Origin: CAVHIG01 sp963636105 | GTDB taxonomy: Bacteria; Bacillota; Clostridia; Peptostreptococcales; Anaerovoracaceae | Assembly: GCA_963636105.1 (NCBI GenBank) | Contig: CAVHIG010000009.1 | Span: forward strand, 1 to 40,929 | DNA length: 40,929 nt | Reading direction: 5' to 3' | Shown: piece by piece, positions 25,868 to 34,925 of the stretch | How positions within the stretch are numbered: position 1 is the stretch's first letter | How the letters are laid out: each line of letters starts with the position of its first letter | The notes under the pieces: generated by a model | Told to the model about the DNA's origin: nothing | Databases searched by the model: none | Seen by the model: only the letters and a program-made list of their open reading frames with translations | Program-made: the position numbers and the translations under genes

Positions 25868-27235
25868 TTATACCAAACCCTGAGCCATCATAGCATCTGC
25901 AACCTTTGTGAAGCCAGCGATGTTTGCGCCTGCTACGAGGTTGTCTGGAGTACCATAGTACTTCTTGGAAGCTTCTTCGCAGTTCTTGTAGATGTTGATC
26001 ATAATCTTGTGGAGCTGTGCATATACGTCCTCGTGTGAGAATACAGTGTGACCAGCGTTCTGACCCATCTCGATGCAGGAAGTAGCTACGCCACCAGCGT
26101 TTGCAGCCTTTGAAGGACCAACGATAAGCTTGTTGTCCAGGAGGTAAGCAAGAGCTTCGTTTGTAGTAGGCATGTTTGCGCCTTCGCATACGAACTTGCA
26201 ACCGGACTCAACGATTGTCTTTGCGTCTTCAATTCTGATTTCGTTCTGAAGTGCGCAAGGGATGTAGAGGTCAGGCTTGCAATCGAAGTCCTTAGATACA
26301 TTCCAAGGCTTCTTTCCAGCTACGAATGTTGCACCTGGGAACTTCTCTGCGTAAGGAGCGCAGATGTTCTTTCCGGATGATCTCAGCTCGAGCATGTAAG
26401 CGATCTTCTCGTCTGTGCTTACGCCATCTGGATCGTAGATATATCCGTCTGGACCGGAAATAGTTACGCACTTTGCGCCAAGCTGCTGCAGCTTCCAAGC
26501 TGTACCCCAAGCAACGTTACCGAAACCGGAGATAGCAACTGTCTTGCCCTTCATATCTTCGCCGTGAGCCTTGAGCATCTCTTCTGCATACCAAACGATA
26601 CCAAAACCAGTAGCTTCTGTTCTGCCGAGGCAGCCGCCGTATGAAAGTCCCTTACCAGTGAGAACGCCTTCGTATCTGTCAACGATTCTCTTGTACTGGC
26701 CAAACAGGTAACCGATTTCTCTTGCGCCTACACCGAGGTCACCAGCAGGAACGTCTGTGTTTGGTCCAATGTGTCTGTAGAGCTCAGTCATGAATGCCTG
26801 GCAGAATCTCATGATCTCTGCGTCGCTCTTTCCGTTTGGATCGAAGTCGGAACCGCCCTTGCCGCCGCCGATAGGAAGGCCAGTCAGGCTGTTCTTGAAG
26901 ATCTGCTCAAATCCGAGGAACTTGATGATTCCAGGATATACGTTTGGAGCAAATCTGAGTCCACCTTTGTAAGGTCCGATAGCGCTGTTGAACTGGTATC
27001 TGTAGCCCTTGTTTACCTGTACGTTTCCAGCATCGTCTACCCATACTACTCTGAAAGTGATGCCTCTCTCAGGCTCAGTCAGTCTCTCAAGAATAGCAGC
27101 CTTTTCATACTCAGGGTGAGCATCCATAACAGGCTTGAGGGAAGTAAGAACTTCTTCTACAGTCTGATGAAATTCAACTTCGCCTGGGTTCTTCTGCTTG
27201 CAAAGCTCGATACATCTTTCAACGTAATTTGACAT
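25868..27235 (-). CDS. gdhA: Glutamate dehydrogenase (hexameric class I)
   Basis: Interconverts 2-oxoglutarate plus ammonia and glutamate. The 455 residues contain the substrate segment YKGGLRFAPNV, the catalytic region LPIGGGKGGSDFDP, GARE, the Rossmann motif GFGNVAWG and the C-terminal NAGGVATS. Coenzyme preference is not certain from sequence alone. The start at 27235 (MSNYVERC) follows AGAGGAG; an upstream in-frame ATG would add 26 residues overlapping the promoter. It has its own promoter and terminator, so it is a single-gene unit. Confidence 0.97.
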   Translation of the reverse strand: MSNYVERCIELCKQKNPGEVEFHQTVEEVLTSLKPVMDAHPEYEKAAILERLTEPERGITFRVVWVDDAGNVQVNKGYRYQFNSAIGPYKGGLRFAPNVYPGIIKFLGFEQIFKNSLTGLPIGGGKGGSDFDPNGKSDAEIMRFCQAFMTELYRHIGPNTDVPAGDLGVGAREIGYLFGQYKRIVDRYEGVLTGKGLSYGGCLGRTEATGFGIVWYAEEMLKAHGEDMKGKTVAISGFGNVAWGTAWKLQQLGAKCVTISGPDGYIYDPDGVSTDEKIAYMLELRSSGKNICAPYAEKFPGATFVAGKKPWNVSKDFDCKPDLYIPCALQNEIRIEDAKTIVESGCKFVCEGANMPTTNEALAYLLDNKLIVGPSKAANAGGVATSCIEMGQNAGHTVFSHEDVYAQLHKIMINIYKNCEEASKKYYGTPDNLVAGANIAGFTKVADAMMAQGLV

Positions 27236-27308
27236 TTTTTTTCTCCTCTTCTCTTTAATAGTTAATTTTTTTATTAAGCAATAAAAACTTAACTGCCGAT
27301 ACAAGTAA

Positions 27309-27337
27309 AGCATAACACTTTGCTAAATTTTAGTCAA
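27309..27337 (-). promoter_or_regulatory. Promoter of gdhA
   Basis: Minus-strand TTGACT (27332-27337) and TATGCT (27309-27314) with a 17-bp spacer. The predicted 5' UTR is about 65 nt and contains a TTAAG/CTTAA hairpin. Confidence 0.75.
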
Positions 27338-27394
27338 TAAACAGTTTGAAAAATCTAGAAAAAAATTTGGAAGTTTTAATTTTCAGACAACAAA

Positions 27395-27421
27395 GCGGCG
27401 AATTTTCAGAAAATTCGCCGC
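27395..27421 (-). terminator. Terminator of uraA
   Basis: A perfect 12-bp stem (GCGGCGAATTTT with its complement) closes a 3-nt loop, with TTTGTTGT following on the minus strand, 57 nt after the uraA stop. Confidence 0.75.
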
Positions 27422-27477
27422 CGCCAAAAGCCAGATCAAAGACTTTCTAAATGTAAATTTGTTGCTTTTTTAACAGA

Positions 27478-28773
27478 TTACTCAATCGAATCCGGTTCGT
27501 CAGCGTCGTTTGCAATACCGAGCTTATCGATGATAGCAAAGCAGATGCCCAGTGCGATACCTACGATTGTAGCAAGGCTCATACCTGTAAGCTGTACATT
27601 TCCGATCTGGATGAACGCGCCGGAGAGACCTACTACAAATACGATAGCAGTCATTGCAAGATTTCTCGCCTTGCCGTAATTTACCTTTCTATCTACCATG
27701 AGTCTGATACCGGAAGCTCCGATCATACCATAGAGAAGGAAGCTGATGCCGCCCATTACAGGTCCCGGAATGGAATTTATAAGAGCTGAGGCCGGTGCAA
27801 AGAAGGAAAGCAGGATTGAGAATACTGCCGCGCCGCCGATTACCCATACACTGTATACCTTGGTAACAGCCATAACTCCGATGTTTTCGCCATAAGTAGT
27901 CGTAGGTACGGAACCGCAAAGTCCTGAAAGTGTAGTCGAGATACCGTCAGAAAGCAGTGTTCTGTGGAGTCCCGGGTCACGGAGAAGGTCTCTGCCTACG
28001 ATTTCACTTGTAACTACCTGATGTCCGATGTGCTCGGAAATTACCGTAAGCGAAGCCGGGATGATGATCAGAATCGCCTCAAGGCTGAACTTAGGCAGCA
28101 TGAAGTTTGGAATAGCAAAGATTTCTGATTCCGCAACTGCTGAGAGGTCTACAAGACCCATAAGGAAGGCTACCACATAGCCTGTGCATATCGCGATAAG
28201 GATTGCGATGGCAGAAGCAAAGCCTCTGAAAATAACCTGTCCGACTACAGCCATTACGATCGTAATTATGAAAACAATTACAAATTTAGGATTTATCTCC
28301 GTATAAGTGTCGCTCAGAATGAGTCCGCCGTTTGAAGCGGCAGAGCCTGCAAGCTCAAGTCCTATGAGGGCTACTACAGGTCCCATCGCGGCAGGCGGAA
28401 GCACTACGTCTATCCAGTCCGTGCCCACAAACTTTACAATTATCGCGACAGTGCAGAAGATAAGTCCGGTCACCACAAAGCCGCCCAGCGCGTATTGATA
28501 TCCGTAATCCGGATTTGCGAGCAGTATAAATGTCGGTGAGAGGAAGGCGAAGCTTGAGCCCAGGTAGGCCGGGGATTTTCCCTTCGTGACAGCGATAAAG
28601 ATAAGTGTGCCGATACCGTTCATCAGAAGTACAACAGACGCGTTGATTCCGATGAGCCAAGGTACGAGCACGGATGCGCTAAACATCGCAAAGGTGTGCT
28701 GAATACTTAGCGGAATACCCTGCGCGAGAGGCACCCTCTCCTCTACGCCAATGATTCTTCTTTGTTTACTCAT
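27478..28773 (-). CDS. uraA: Uracil/xanthine permease (NCS2 family)
   Basis: A 431-residue, highly hydrophobic transporter with the NCS2 pattern: QHTFAMFSASVLVP near the N terminus, SPAYLGSSFAFLSP, VALIGLELAG, SEHIGHQV with its substrate-binding Glu, and GSVPTTTYGENIG. The position after pyrR under a PyrR attenuator argues for uracil rather than xanthine. It should import uracil with protons. RBS AGGAGA. The 179-bp gap to pyrR holds two direct copies of the GCGGAAACTGCG repeat. Confidence 0.93.
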   Translation of the reverse strand: MSKQRRIIGVEERVPLAQGIPLSIQHTFAMFSASVLVPWLIGINASVVLLMNGIGTLIFIAVTKGKSPAYLGSSFAFLSPTFILLANPDYGYQYALGGFVVTGLIFCTVAIIVKFVGTDWIDVVLPPAAMGPVVALIGLELAGSAASNGGLILSDTYTEINPKFVIVFIITIVMAVVGQVIFRGFASAIAILIAICTGYVVAFLMGLVDLSAVAESEIFAIPNFMLPKFSLEAILIIIPASLTVISEHIGHQVVTSEIVGRDLLRDPGLHRTLLSDGISTTLSGLCGSVPTTTYGENIGVMAVTKVYSVWVIGGAAVFSILLSFFAPASALINSIPGPVMGGISFLLYGMIGASGIRLMVDRKVNYGKARNLAMTAIVFVVGLSGAFIQIGNVQLTGMSLATIVGIALGICFAIIDKLGIANDADEPDSIE

Positions 28774-28869
28774 AGTTTGTGTTCTCCTATTCTTTGATGT
28801 ACTTTATATATAATAACTTTATTGGAAACTATTTGCTGCTCGACCCGCCCGTTTTTTTCTCTTCTCGCA

Positions 28870-28905
28870 CTTCTTGCGGAAACTGCGCTTCTTGCGGAAA
28901 CTGCG
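28870..28905 (+). repeat. Tandem GCGGAAACTGCG repeats in the pyrR-uraA gap
   Basis: An 18-bp unit, CTTCTTGCGGAAACTGCG, occurs twice in direct tandem (core copies at 28876 and 28894), with a degenerate third GCGGAAATCTCG near 28931. It lies outside any coding sequence. Confidence 0.85.
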
Positions 28906-28952
28906 TGTGCTCGCGAAAACCGGGGGTCTTGCGGAAATCTCGGAGGTTTCTG

Positions 28953-29498
28953 CTAGTCCTCGGAAAAAAGGTTTACGCAGGTGCGTCCGTCATATTCTTC
29001 AATATCTACAGCGACGATTTCGCTCTTTGAGGTAGGCACATTTTTGCCCACATAATCTGCTCTTATAGGGAGCTCTCTATGCCCTCTGTCTATCAATACC
29101 GCAAGCTGCACCGTAGCCGCTCTGCCGCGTCCGAGCTTTGATATTGCATCCAGAGCCGCCCTTGCGGTCCTTCCGGTATATAAGACGTCGTCCACGAGGA
29201 CTACATTTTTGCCGGAGATATCAAAATCCACATGCGTTTTATTCAGCCTCGGAGCATCGCTTATTTCGCTGAGGTCATCCCTGTAAAGCGTGATATCAAG
29301 CTCGCCTACAGGCACAGATATGCCTTCAATCGCGAGGATATCAGCCGCAAGCTCATTTGCAAGAGGAAGACCGCGTCTCCTGATTCCAAGGAGCACGACG
29401 TCCGCGCAGCCCTTATTTTTTTCAGCTATCTGGTGAGCGATGCGCTTTATGGCTCTATGCATCTCTTCTTCATTCATAAGACTCGCGCGAAGCTTCAT
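28953..29498 (-). CDS. pyrR: Bifunctional pyr regulator / uracil phosphoribosyltransferase PyrR
   Basis: PyrR binds pyr leader RNA when UMP is high and causes termination; it also has weak UPRTase activity. The 181-residue product carries the PRPP-binding motif VVLVDDVLYTGRTARAAL, LGIRRRGLPLA and the family end RTCVNLF. I choose ATG 29498 (MKLRASLMNEEEMHRAIKR) behind AAAGGGGAAA; upstream codons to 29552 run through the terminator. It sits first in the operon with uraA and regulates itself through the leader just upstream. Confidence 0.95.
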   Translation of the reverse strand: MKLRASLMNEEEMHRAIKRIAHQIAEKNKGCADVVLLGIRRRGLPLANELAADILAIEGISVPVGELDITLYRDDLSEISDAPRLNKTHVDFDISGKNVVLVDDVLYTGRTARAALDAISKLGRGRAATVQLAVLIDRGHRELPIRADYVGKNVPTSKSEIVAVDIEEYDGRTCVNLFSED

Positions 29499-29531
29499 AC
29501 ATTTCCCCTTTCGCTTTTTATAGGCAGGCAT

Positions 29532-29638
29532 AAAAAAAGCCCTGCCGTACATACGACAAGAGCTACCCGCATCAAAACTGTGCCGCGAAGCGGCGCAAAA
29601 TGCATACTATGTAATCTTGTCGGTCTCTCTGTACCAAC
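29532..29638 (-). promoter_or_regulatory. PyrR-responsive attenuator leader
   Basis: Read on the minus strand, the PyrR-binding hairpin GTTGGTACAGAGAGACCGAC (29638-29619) has the conserved CAGAGAG loop. Next comes a GCCGC/GCGGC hairpin near 29580-29596. Then comes the terminator AGCTCTTGTCG paired with CGGCAGGGCT and seven T (29564-29532). GACAAGA beside the first hairpin can pair with TCTTGTC of the terminator, giving the alternative fold. A -10-like TATAAT lies at 29649-29654. No binding data are implied. Confidence 0.87.
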
Positions 29639-29786
29639 TTAAAGATAAATTATACCTTCATCATGATACACGCTCGGGGTAGACGTGTCAAGGAAAATTT
29701 GTTATAATGATTTGTCAAAATATGCTTTTAGAATATCCAAGCTACGATAATTATTGACTTATACGATAGAAAGCAGGTGAAAGCGG

Positions 29787-32705
29787 ATGAATCTTGTAAT
29801 GCCAATTCTGGCAGGGACTATACTTGTGGTTCTTATATATATTGTAGATAAGTATACTCCCGCGGGAAAGCTCAATTATACGGCAAAGCAGGTTATAATA
29901 GGTATTCTTTTCGGATGCCTGGCGATATATGCGAGCGAGCATGGCATAGCACTCGATGGCGGAGTGCTCATAAATGTAAGGGATGCGGCGCCTCTTTCCG
30001 CGGGTCTCATTTTCGGGGCTCCGGCCGGTGTCATCTCCGGTCTCATCGGCGGCGGCTACAGATTTTTCTTTGGCGCGGGAGACTATACCAGGATAGCCTG
30101 CACGGTAGCTACAATACTTGCCGGTCTCATAGCGGCGCTTTTGCGCACACTTATGTTTGATGATAAAAAGCCGAATTGGGCTTATGGCGCGGGCATTGCG
30201 TTTGTATGTGAGGACATACACATGCTGCTCATATTCATTTTGCATTTTGACGATTCCGCGACGGCCTTCGACTACGTACAAGCAGCGACCATCCCTATGG
30301 TGCTGGGAAACGCCGTTGCCATAGCGATATCGCTTGTGGCCATAGCCATATTAAATAGAGAAAAGCTATACAAGAAGAATGTGAAGGAAAACATCGCGCA
30401 GACCTTCCAGCGCTGGCTGGTTTTGTGCATAGTGATAGCCTTTATTTTTACAAGCCTTTTGACATATAGGCTGCAAAGCGATACCACCGCCACACAGATT
30501 ACGGGAGTCATAAATCAGACTCTTGAGGACGTGTCCCAGGACATTTTGGATCTGTCGAGTGAGCATCTTTTGGCGGCTACAGAAGAAGTAAGGGAAAAAT
30601 ATACAGCGTCCGAAAATTGGAATAGTGATTCGCTTTTGAAGCTTGCGAGGTCATGCGGAGTCGCGGGCATAAATGTCTTTGGCGCGGACGGTATCATCAC
30701 AAATTCAAGTCGGCCGGATTTTATCGGCTACAATATGAATAGCGGTACGCAATCGGCGGAATTTATGCGCCTCTTTACAGAGGAGGGCATGGAGCAGTAT
30801 GTGCAGGAGTACCAGCCACTTTCATATGACGAAAATCTGAGCAGAAAATATGCGGCCGTGCTGCTGCCTGATGGGACGGCCTTGCAGGTGGGATATTCCT
30901 ATGAGCAATATAAAAAGGACATAGACGATACGATCTATGAGGCGACGAAAAACAGGCATATAGGAAATACCGGCTTTGTAATGATCACGGATTCGAATTG
31001 GCTTGTAGTGGCTGACGGTGACGAACACAACGGCATGCATCTTTCGGAGCTGGGCATAAATATAAATACAAAAACAATGAAGGAAAAGATGGATTATTCC
31101 GCGGAGATACACGGGAATAGATATCTGTATTCCTTCCTTTTGGCCGAGGGGTATTGCATAATCGGCGCGATTCCTGAGACGGAAGCCTACTATATGAGAG
31201 ATGTATCCATATATGTAAGTATCTTACTCGAAATCATCATATTCGCGATGCTCTTTGTGCTCGTATACTTCCTCATAAAGCAGGTCATCATAAAGAATCT
31301 GCATAAGATAAATGGCAGCCTGGCGCAGATTACAAACGGAAATCTCGATGTGACAGTCAATGTCCGCTCAAACGCGGAGTTTGCATCGCTTTCAGACGAT
31401 ATAAATTCTACGGTGAGCACGCTCAAGGATTATATAGCTGAGGCTGCTGCGCGCGTGGATCAGGAACTCGAATATGCGAAGGAAATACAATGCTCCTCAC
31501 TGCCTACGCAGTTGCCGCAATGCAGCGAACAGGAAAAATTTGACATCTGCGCGAAAATGTATACGGCAAAGGAGGTCGGCGGAGATTTCTACGACTATTA
31601 TCTTATAGACGACAGGCATTTGGTATTTTTGATCGCGGATGTTTCGGGCAAGGGCATTCCGGCGGCGCTCTTTATGATGACCGCGAAGACGACGCTCAAG
31701 GATCTTGCGGAGCGCGGACTAGCGGCAAATGAGGTCTTTGAGGCGGCAAACGAAAAGCTTTGCGAGGGCAATGAGGCGGGCATGTTTGTGACAGCCTGCA
31801 TGGGTATTTTGGACTTGAAGACGGGGCAGTTGCAATTCGCAAACGCGGGGCACAATCCGCCGCTTGTAAAGCATAGGAACGGAGATTTTGAATATTTGCG
31901 GGTAAAGCCGGGTCTCGTGCTCGCGGGCATGGAGGGCGTGCCATATCGTTTGAATGAGTATGAGGTCAAATCCGGCGACCGCATCTTCTTCTATACGGAC
32001 GGTGTGACGGAGGCTACAAATGCGGAGAATCAGCTTTATGGCGAGCAACGGCTGAAGGCTTTCGCGGATTCACATGCGGCTTTGGGTTCGGAGGCTTTCC
32101 TGGATGGTTTGAAGGAGGATATCGACAGCTTTGTGGGCGAGGCACCGCAATTTGACGATATTACGATGCTGATATTTGATTATTTCGGAGGTAAACTTAT
32201 GGAAGAGGAGAGGACATTCCCCGCAAAGCTGGAGGCCTTGCAGGATGTGCAGGCCTTTTATGAGGAGGCTCTTGAGGCGGCAGGCTGCCCGATGAAGACG
32301 CAAATTGCTGTCAGCATCGCGATAGAGGAAGTCTTTGTGAATATTGCGCATTATGCTTATGTGAAGGCAGAGAACGCGGAGGCAGGGAATCCGGCGGAAA
32401 CTGCGGAGACTGCTTCTGCGGAATTGGCAGGAAAACCGGCGGAAACTGCGGTGCCTGCGGAGGGCGAGGAAGCGGTATTTGCGGGCTTTTGCTTTGAACC
32501 GGATACGAGGATGGCGACCTTTGAGCTTCGCGACAATGGCATACCTTTTGATCCGCTCTCGCACGAGGAGCCGGACATCACGCTTTCGGCGGATGAACGT
32601 GACATAGGAGGCCTTGGAATTTTGATTACGCGAAAGACGATGGATAGTGTGGAGTACAGCTACGAAAACGGACAGAATGTGCTTACGATGAAGAAGAAAA
32701 TATAA
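29787..32705 (+). CDS. Membrane sensor with SpoIIE/PP2C phosphatase and RsbW-like kinase domain
   Basis: A 972-residue fusion. In order: an N-terminal 5TM-5TMR_LYT-type membrane region (about 1-195, NVRDAAPLSAGLIFGAPAG), a further helix near 210-228, an extracytoplasmic Cache-like sensor (about 230-480), a helix (about 483-505), a HAMP linker, and a PP2C/SpoIIE phosphatase (about 575-785, GGDFYDY, ADVSGKGIPAALFM, DGVTEATN, DDITMLIF). Last is a GHKL anti-sigma/serine-kinase domain (EEVFVNIAHYAY N-box, RDNGIPFDP, GGLGILITRKTMD). Phosphatase and kinase, normally separate in partner switches, share one chain. The GHKL domain is interrupted by an AETA-rich insert carrying two GCGGAAACTGCG copies (32394, 32439). 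STAS genes follow. Confidence 0.88.
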   Translation: MNLVMPILAGTILVVLIYIVDKYTPAGKLNYTAKQVIIGILFGCLAIYASEHGIALDGGVLINVRDAAPLSAGLIFGAPAGVISGLIGGGYRFFFGAGDYTRIACTVATILAGLIAALLRTLMFDDKKPNWAYGAGIAFVCEDIHMLLIFILHFDDSATAFDYVQAATIPMVLGNAVAIAISLVAIAILNREKLYKKNVKENIAQTFQRWLVLCIVIAFIFTSLLTYRLQSDTTATQITGVINQTLEDVSQDILDLSSEHLLAATEEVREKYTASENWNSDSLLKLARSCGVAGINVFGADGIITNSSRPDFIGYNMNSGTQSAEFMRLFTEEGMEQYVQEYQPLSYDENLSRKYAAVLLPDGTALQVGYSYEQYKKDIDDTIYEATKNRHIGNTGFVMITDSNWLVVADGDEHNGMHLSELGININTKTMKEKMDYSAEIHGNRYLYSFLLAEGYCIIGAIPETEAYYMRDVSIYVSILLEIIIFAMLFVLVYFLIKQVIIKNLHKINGSLAQITNGNLDVTVNVRSNAEFASLSDDINSTVSTLKDYIAEAAARVDQELEYAKEIQCSSLPTQLPQCSEQEKFDICAKMYTAKEVGGDFYDYYLIDDRHLVFLIADVSGKGIPAALFMMTAKTTLKDLAERGLAANEVFEAANEKLCEGNEAGMFVTACMGILDLKTGQLQFANAGHNPPLVKHRNGDFEYLRVKPGLVLAGMEGVPYRLNEYEVKSGDRIFFYTDGVTEATNAENQLYGEQRLKAFADSHAALGSEAFLDGLKEDIDSFVGEAPQFDDITMLIFDYFGGKLMEEERTFPAKLEALQDVQAFYEEALEAAGCPMKTQIAVSIAIEEVFVNIAHYAYVKAENAEAGNPAETAETASAELAGKPAETAVPAEGEEAVFAGFCFEPDTRMATFELRDNGIPFDPLSHEEPDITLSADERDIGGLGILITRKTMDSVEYSYENGQNVLTMKKKI

Positions 32706-32728
32706 GCTACAAAACGGAGGTAAATAAT

Positions 32729-33025
32729 ATGCAAATTACACAGAAGAAGGAAGCGGATAAGGTGGTCCTTGTGGTGGAGGGGCGCGTGGATACTACTACG
32801 GCACCGGCGCTGGAGAACGAAATCGGCGGCCTCGGAGCAGATGTGAAGGCTCTCGTCCTCGATATGAGCGGCGTGGAATATATATCTTCGGCTGGACTGC
32901 GCGTGCTGCTGGGCGCACAGAAGAAGATGAGCAAGGTAGGTACACTCAAGCTTACGGGTGTGCGTGATGCCGTGATGGAAGTCTTTGAAATGACTGGCTT
33001 TGCGGATATTTTGGATATTGAATAG
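32729..33025 (+). CDS. STAS-domain anti-anti-sigma factor
   Basis: A 98-residue single STAS domain (RsbV/SpoIIAA type): VVLVVEGRVDTTTAPALENEI, LDMSGVEYISSAGLRVLLGAQK with the phosphorylatable Ser in SSAGL, and FEMTGFADILDI at the end. It is the expected substrate of the kinase and phosphatase domains of the preceding protein. GGAGGT precedes the ATG and the gap to the upstream gene is 23 nt, so the two are co-transcribed. The sigma factor or other final target is not in the window. Confidence 0.93.
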   Translation: MQITQKKEADKVVLVVEGRVDTTTAPALENEIGGLGADVKALVLDMSGVEYISSAGLRVLLGAQKKMSKVGTLKLTGVRDAVMEVFEMTGFADILDIE

Positions 33026-33045
33026 GTGAGTGAGGGACTTGAATT

Positions 33046-34293
33046 ATGAGTGAGGGACTTGAGTATAGGATAAATGACGGAGTATTGACTGTAGCGCTTT
33101 CGGGGCGTGTGGATGCCTCAAATGCCGCGGAAGTGGAGAAAAATATCGCGGATGTCAGGAAGGCTGCCGCGGAAACTGCCGCGTCTCAGGAAAAAGAGGC
33201 TGGCGCGGGCACTGCGCAGTTTCCGCAAGGGAAGAACCCCGGAAGGCTTGATTTGGTGATAGACGCAGAGGATTTGGAATATATATCCAGTGCTGGGCTT
33301 AGAATCCTTCTCAGGCTTCGCAAGGAGAATCCGGATCTTATGGTGGTGAATGTGTGCCCAGAGGTCTACGAAATCCTTGATATGACTGGCTTTACGGAGA
33401 TGCTGGATGTGAAAAAGGCTTACCGCAGACTCTCTGTGGATGGCTGCGAAATGATTGGAAGAGGCGCAAACGGCGCCGTTTATCGCTACGATGATGAGAC
33501 GATTGTAAAGGTCTACTTCAATCCGGACGCGCTTCCGGAGATTCACAGGGAGCGTGAGCTCGCGAGGAAGGCGCTCGTGCTCGGCATAAATACGGCGATT
33601 CCTTATGATGTGGTGAGGGTGGGCGAAAGCTACGGCACGGTCATGGAGCTTTTGGCGGCGACGTCCGTTTCAAAGCTTATAAAGGCGGATCCTGAGCATC
33701 TTGAAAAGCCGCTCAGGTACTTTGTGGACATGCTCAAGCAGATTCATGATACGCCTGTGAAGGCCGGTGATATGCCGGATATGAAGGAAGTGGCGCTCTC
33801 GTGGGCTGCCTTTGACAGGGAGCATTTGCCTGCGGAGCTTGGCGAAAAGCTGTACAAGATGGTGGAGGCCGTGCCTGATACGCATACGATGCTGCATGGC
33901 GATTATCATACAAATAATATTATGGTCAGAGACGATGAGGCGCTGCTTATCGACATGGATACGATATGCACGGGGCATCCGATTTTTGAGCTCGGCTCCA
34001 TGTATAATGCTTTTGTGGGCTTTGCGGCGGCCGATCCCGCGGAAACTTTGCGGTTTCTCGGTATTCCGGGGGAGTTGACAAAGGTATTTTGGCGCAGGTC
34101 GCTTGCGATGTATCTGGGCGCGGATGATGAGGCGAAAATCGACGAGGTTGAGAGGAAGGCCGCTATTATTGGAAATATGCGTCTGCTCCGCCGCACGATA
34201 AGAAGAAATGAGCCGGGCAGGGAGGAAAAGATAGCCTTCCACAAGGCCGAGCTTGCAAGGCTTCTGCCGCAGGTGGATGAGCTGGTATTTTAG
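33046..34293 (+). CDS. STAS domain fused to an APH-like phosphotransferase
   Basis: A 415-residue two-domain protein. Residues about 1-125 form a second STAS domain (VALSGRVDASNAAEVE, AEDLEYISSAGLRILLRLRK, YEILDMTGFTEMLDV) that contains a non-conserved insertion of about 30 residues (AETAASQ ... GTAQFPQG) carrying GCGGAAAC-type repeats. Residues about 135-415 resemble aminoglycoside-phosphotransferase-like kinases of the TIGR02172 paralogous group: GRGANGAVYRY loop, IVKVYF Lys, LHGDYHTNNIMV catalytic loop and LIDMDTI metal Asp. The kinase substrate is unknown. It starts 20 nt after the STAS gene. Confidence 0.87.
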   Translation: MSEGLEYRINDGVLTVALSGRVDASNAAEVEKNIADVRKAAAETAASQEKEAGAGTAQFPQGKNPGRLDLVIDAEDLEYISSAGLRILLRLRKENPDLMVVNVCPEVYEILDMTGFTEMLDVKKAYRRLSVDGCEMIGRGANGAVYRYDDETIVKVYFNPDALPEIHRERELARKALVLGINTAIPYDVVRVGESYGTVMELLAATSVSKLIKADPEHLEKPLRYFVDMLKQIHDTPVKAGDMPDMKEVALSWAAFDREHLPAELGEKLYKMVEAVPDTHTMLHGDYHTNNIMVRDDEALLIDMDTICTGHPIFELGSMYNAFVGFAAADPAETLRFLGIPGELTKVFWRRSLAMYLGADDEAKIDEVERKAAIIGNMRLLRRTIRRNEPGREEKIAFHKAELARLLPQVDELVF

Positions 34294-34345
34294 TTTGGCA
34301 TATAGACGATATTAAACGGTAGCAGAGAGGGGAAGAGAGGCGAAA

Positions 34346-34837
34346 ATGACATTTATATTTTGTCTTGATGATAAGAAGGGGCTGCTTTTTAATAAACGGC
34401 GTCAGAGCAGCGATGCGGCGGTTTTTGCGGATATCGCGACGCTTTTTTCGAGTGGAGGTATGACATTGCCAATTTCCGGCGGTGCAGAGGCCTCATCTCG
34501 CGGTGCTGTCTCGCCCGCTGAACCGGCAGCCACCTTATATATTACGAGCTTTTCAGAAAAGCTCATAAGCTCTGCCGGTTTGAAATACAAGCTCTGGGAT
34601 GGCGCGGCACTGCCCTCGGAGCTATTGCCTGGGTCTGCATTCTTTGTGGAAAATTTCTCTGCAAAGCCATTTTTGGAAAAAGCAGATAAATTGATTATAT
34701 ATTGGTGGAACAGGCGCTATCCGGGCGACTATTTTCTCGACTTTCTGCCCGAGGATGAGGGCTTTCATTCTGTGGAAAAATATGACTTTCCAGGCAAATC
34801 ACATGAAAAAATTACCAGGGAGATATATGCGCGATAA
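34346..34837 (+). CDS. Conserved protein of unknown function
   Basis: A 163-residue protein beginning MTFIFCLDDKKGLLFNKRRQS with a C-terminal half containing ISSAGLKYKLW, FFVENFSAKPFLEKADKLII and WWNRRYPGDYFLDF. I recall similar small clostridial proteins with LDDKNG...FNKRRQS and WNRKYPGD motifs, some carrying a ribonuclease Z label that the sequence does not support (no metallo-beta-lactamase HxHxDH). An Ala/Ser/Pro-rich segment (about 48-70) looks like an insertion. Strong RBS (GAGGGGAAGAGAGG). It is probably in the same transcript as the STAS-kinase gene, 52 nt upstream. Confidence 0.7.
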   Translation: MTFIFCLDDKKGLLFNKRRQSSDAAVFADIATLFSSGGMTLPISGGAEASSRGAVSPAEPAATLYITSFSEKLISSAGLKYKLWDGAALPSELLPGSAFFVENFSAKPFLEKADKLIIYWWNRRYPGDYFLDFLPEDEGFHSVEKYDFPGKSHEKITREIYAR

Positions 34838-34925
34838 AAATCTCTTATCATTCCTTGCCTTCTGATAGGAGAACTTTACCTGAATATTTGTGCCGTCAAT
34901 CTAAGGCGGCGGAATTGAGATTTTT

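Noticed and set aside
32394..32450. AETA repeats as a protein-level motif under selection
   Set aside because: The same DNA word is read in other frames (GNGA, AVSA, TAQF) and occurs between genes, so the shared unit is DNA, not peptide.
34346..34837. Ribonuclease Z
   Set aside because: No metallo-beta-lactamase metal motif and the protein is too short; left as unknown function.
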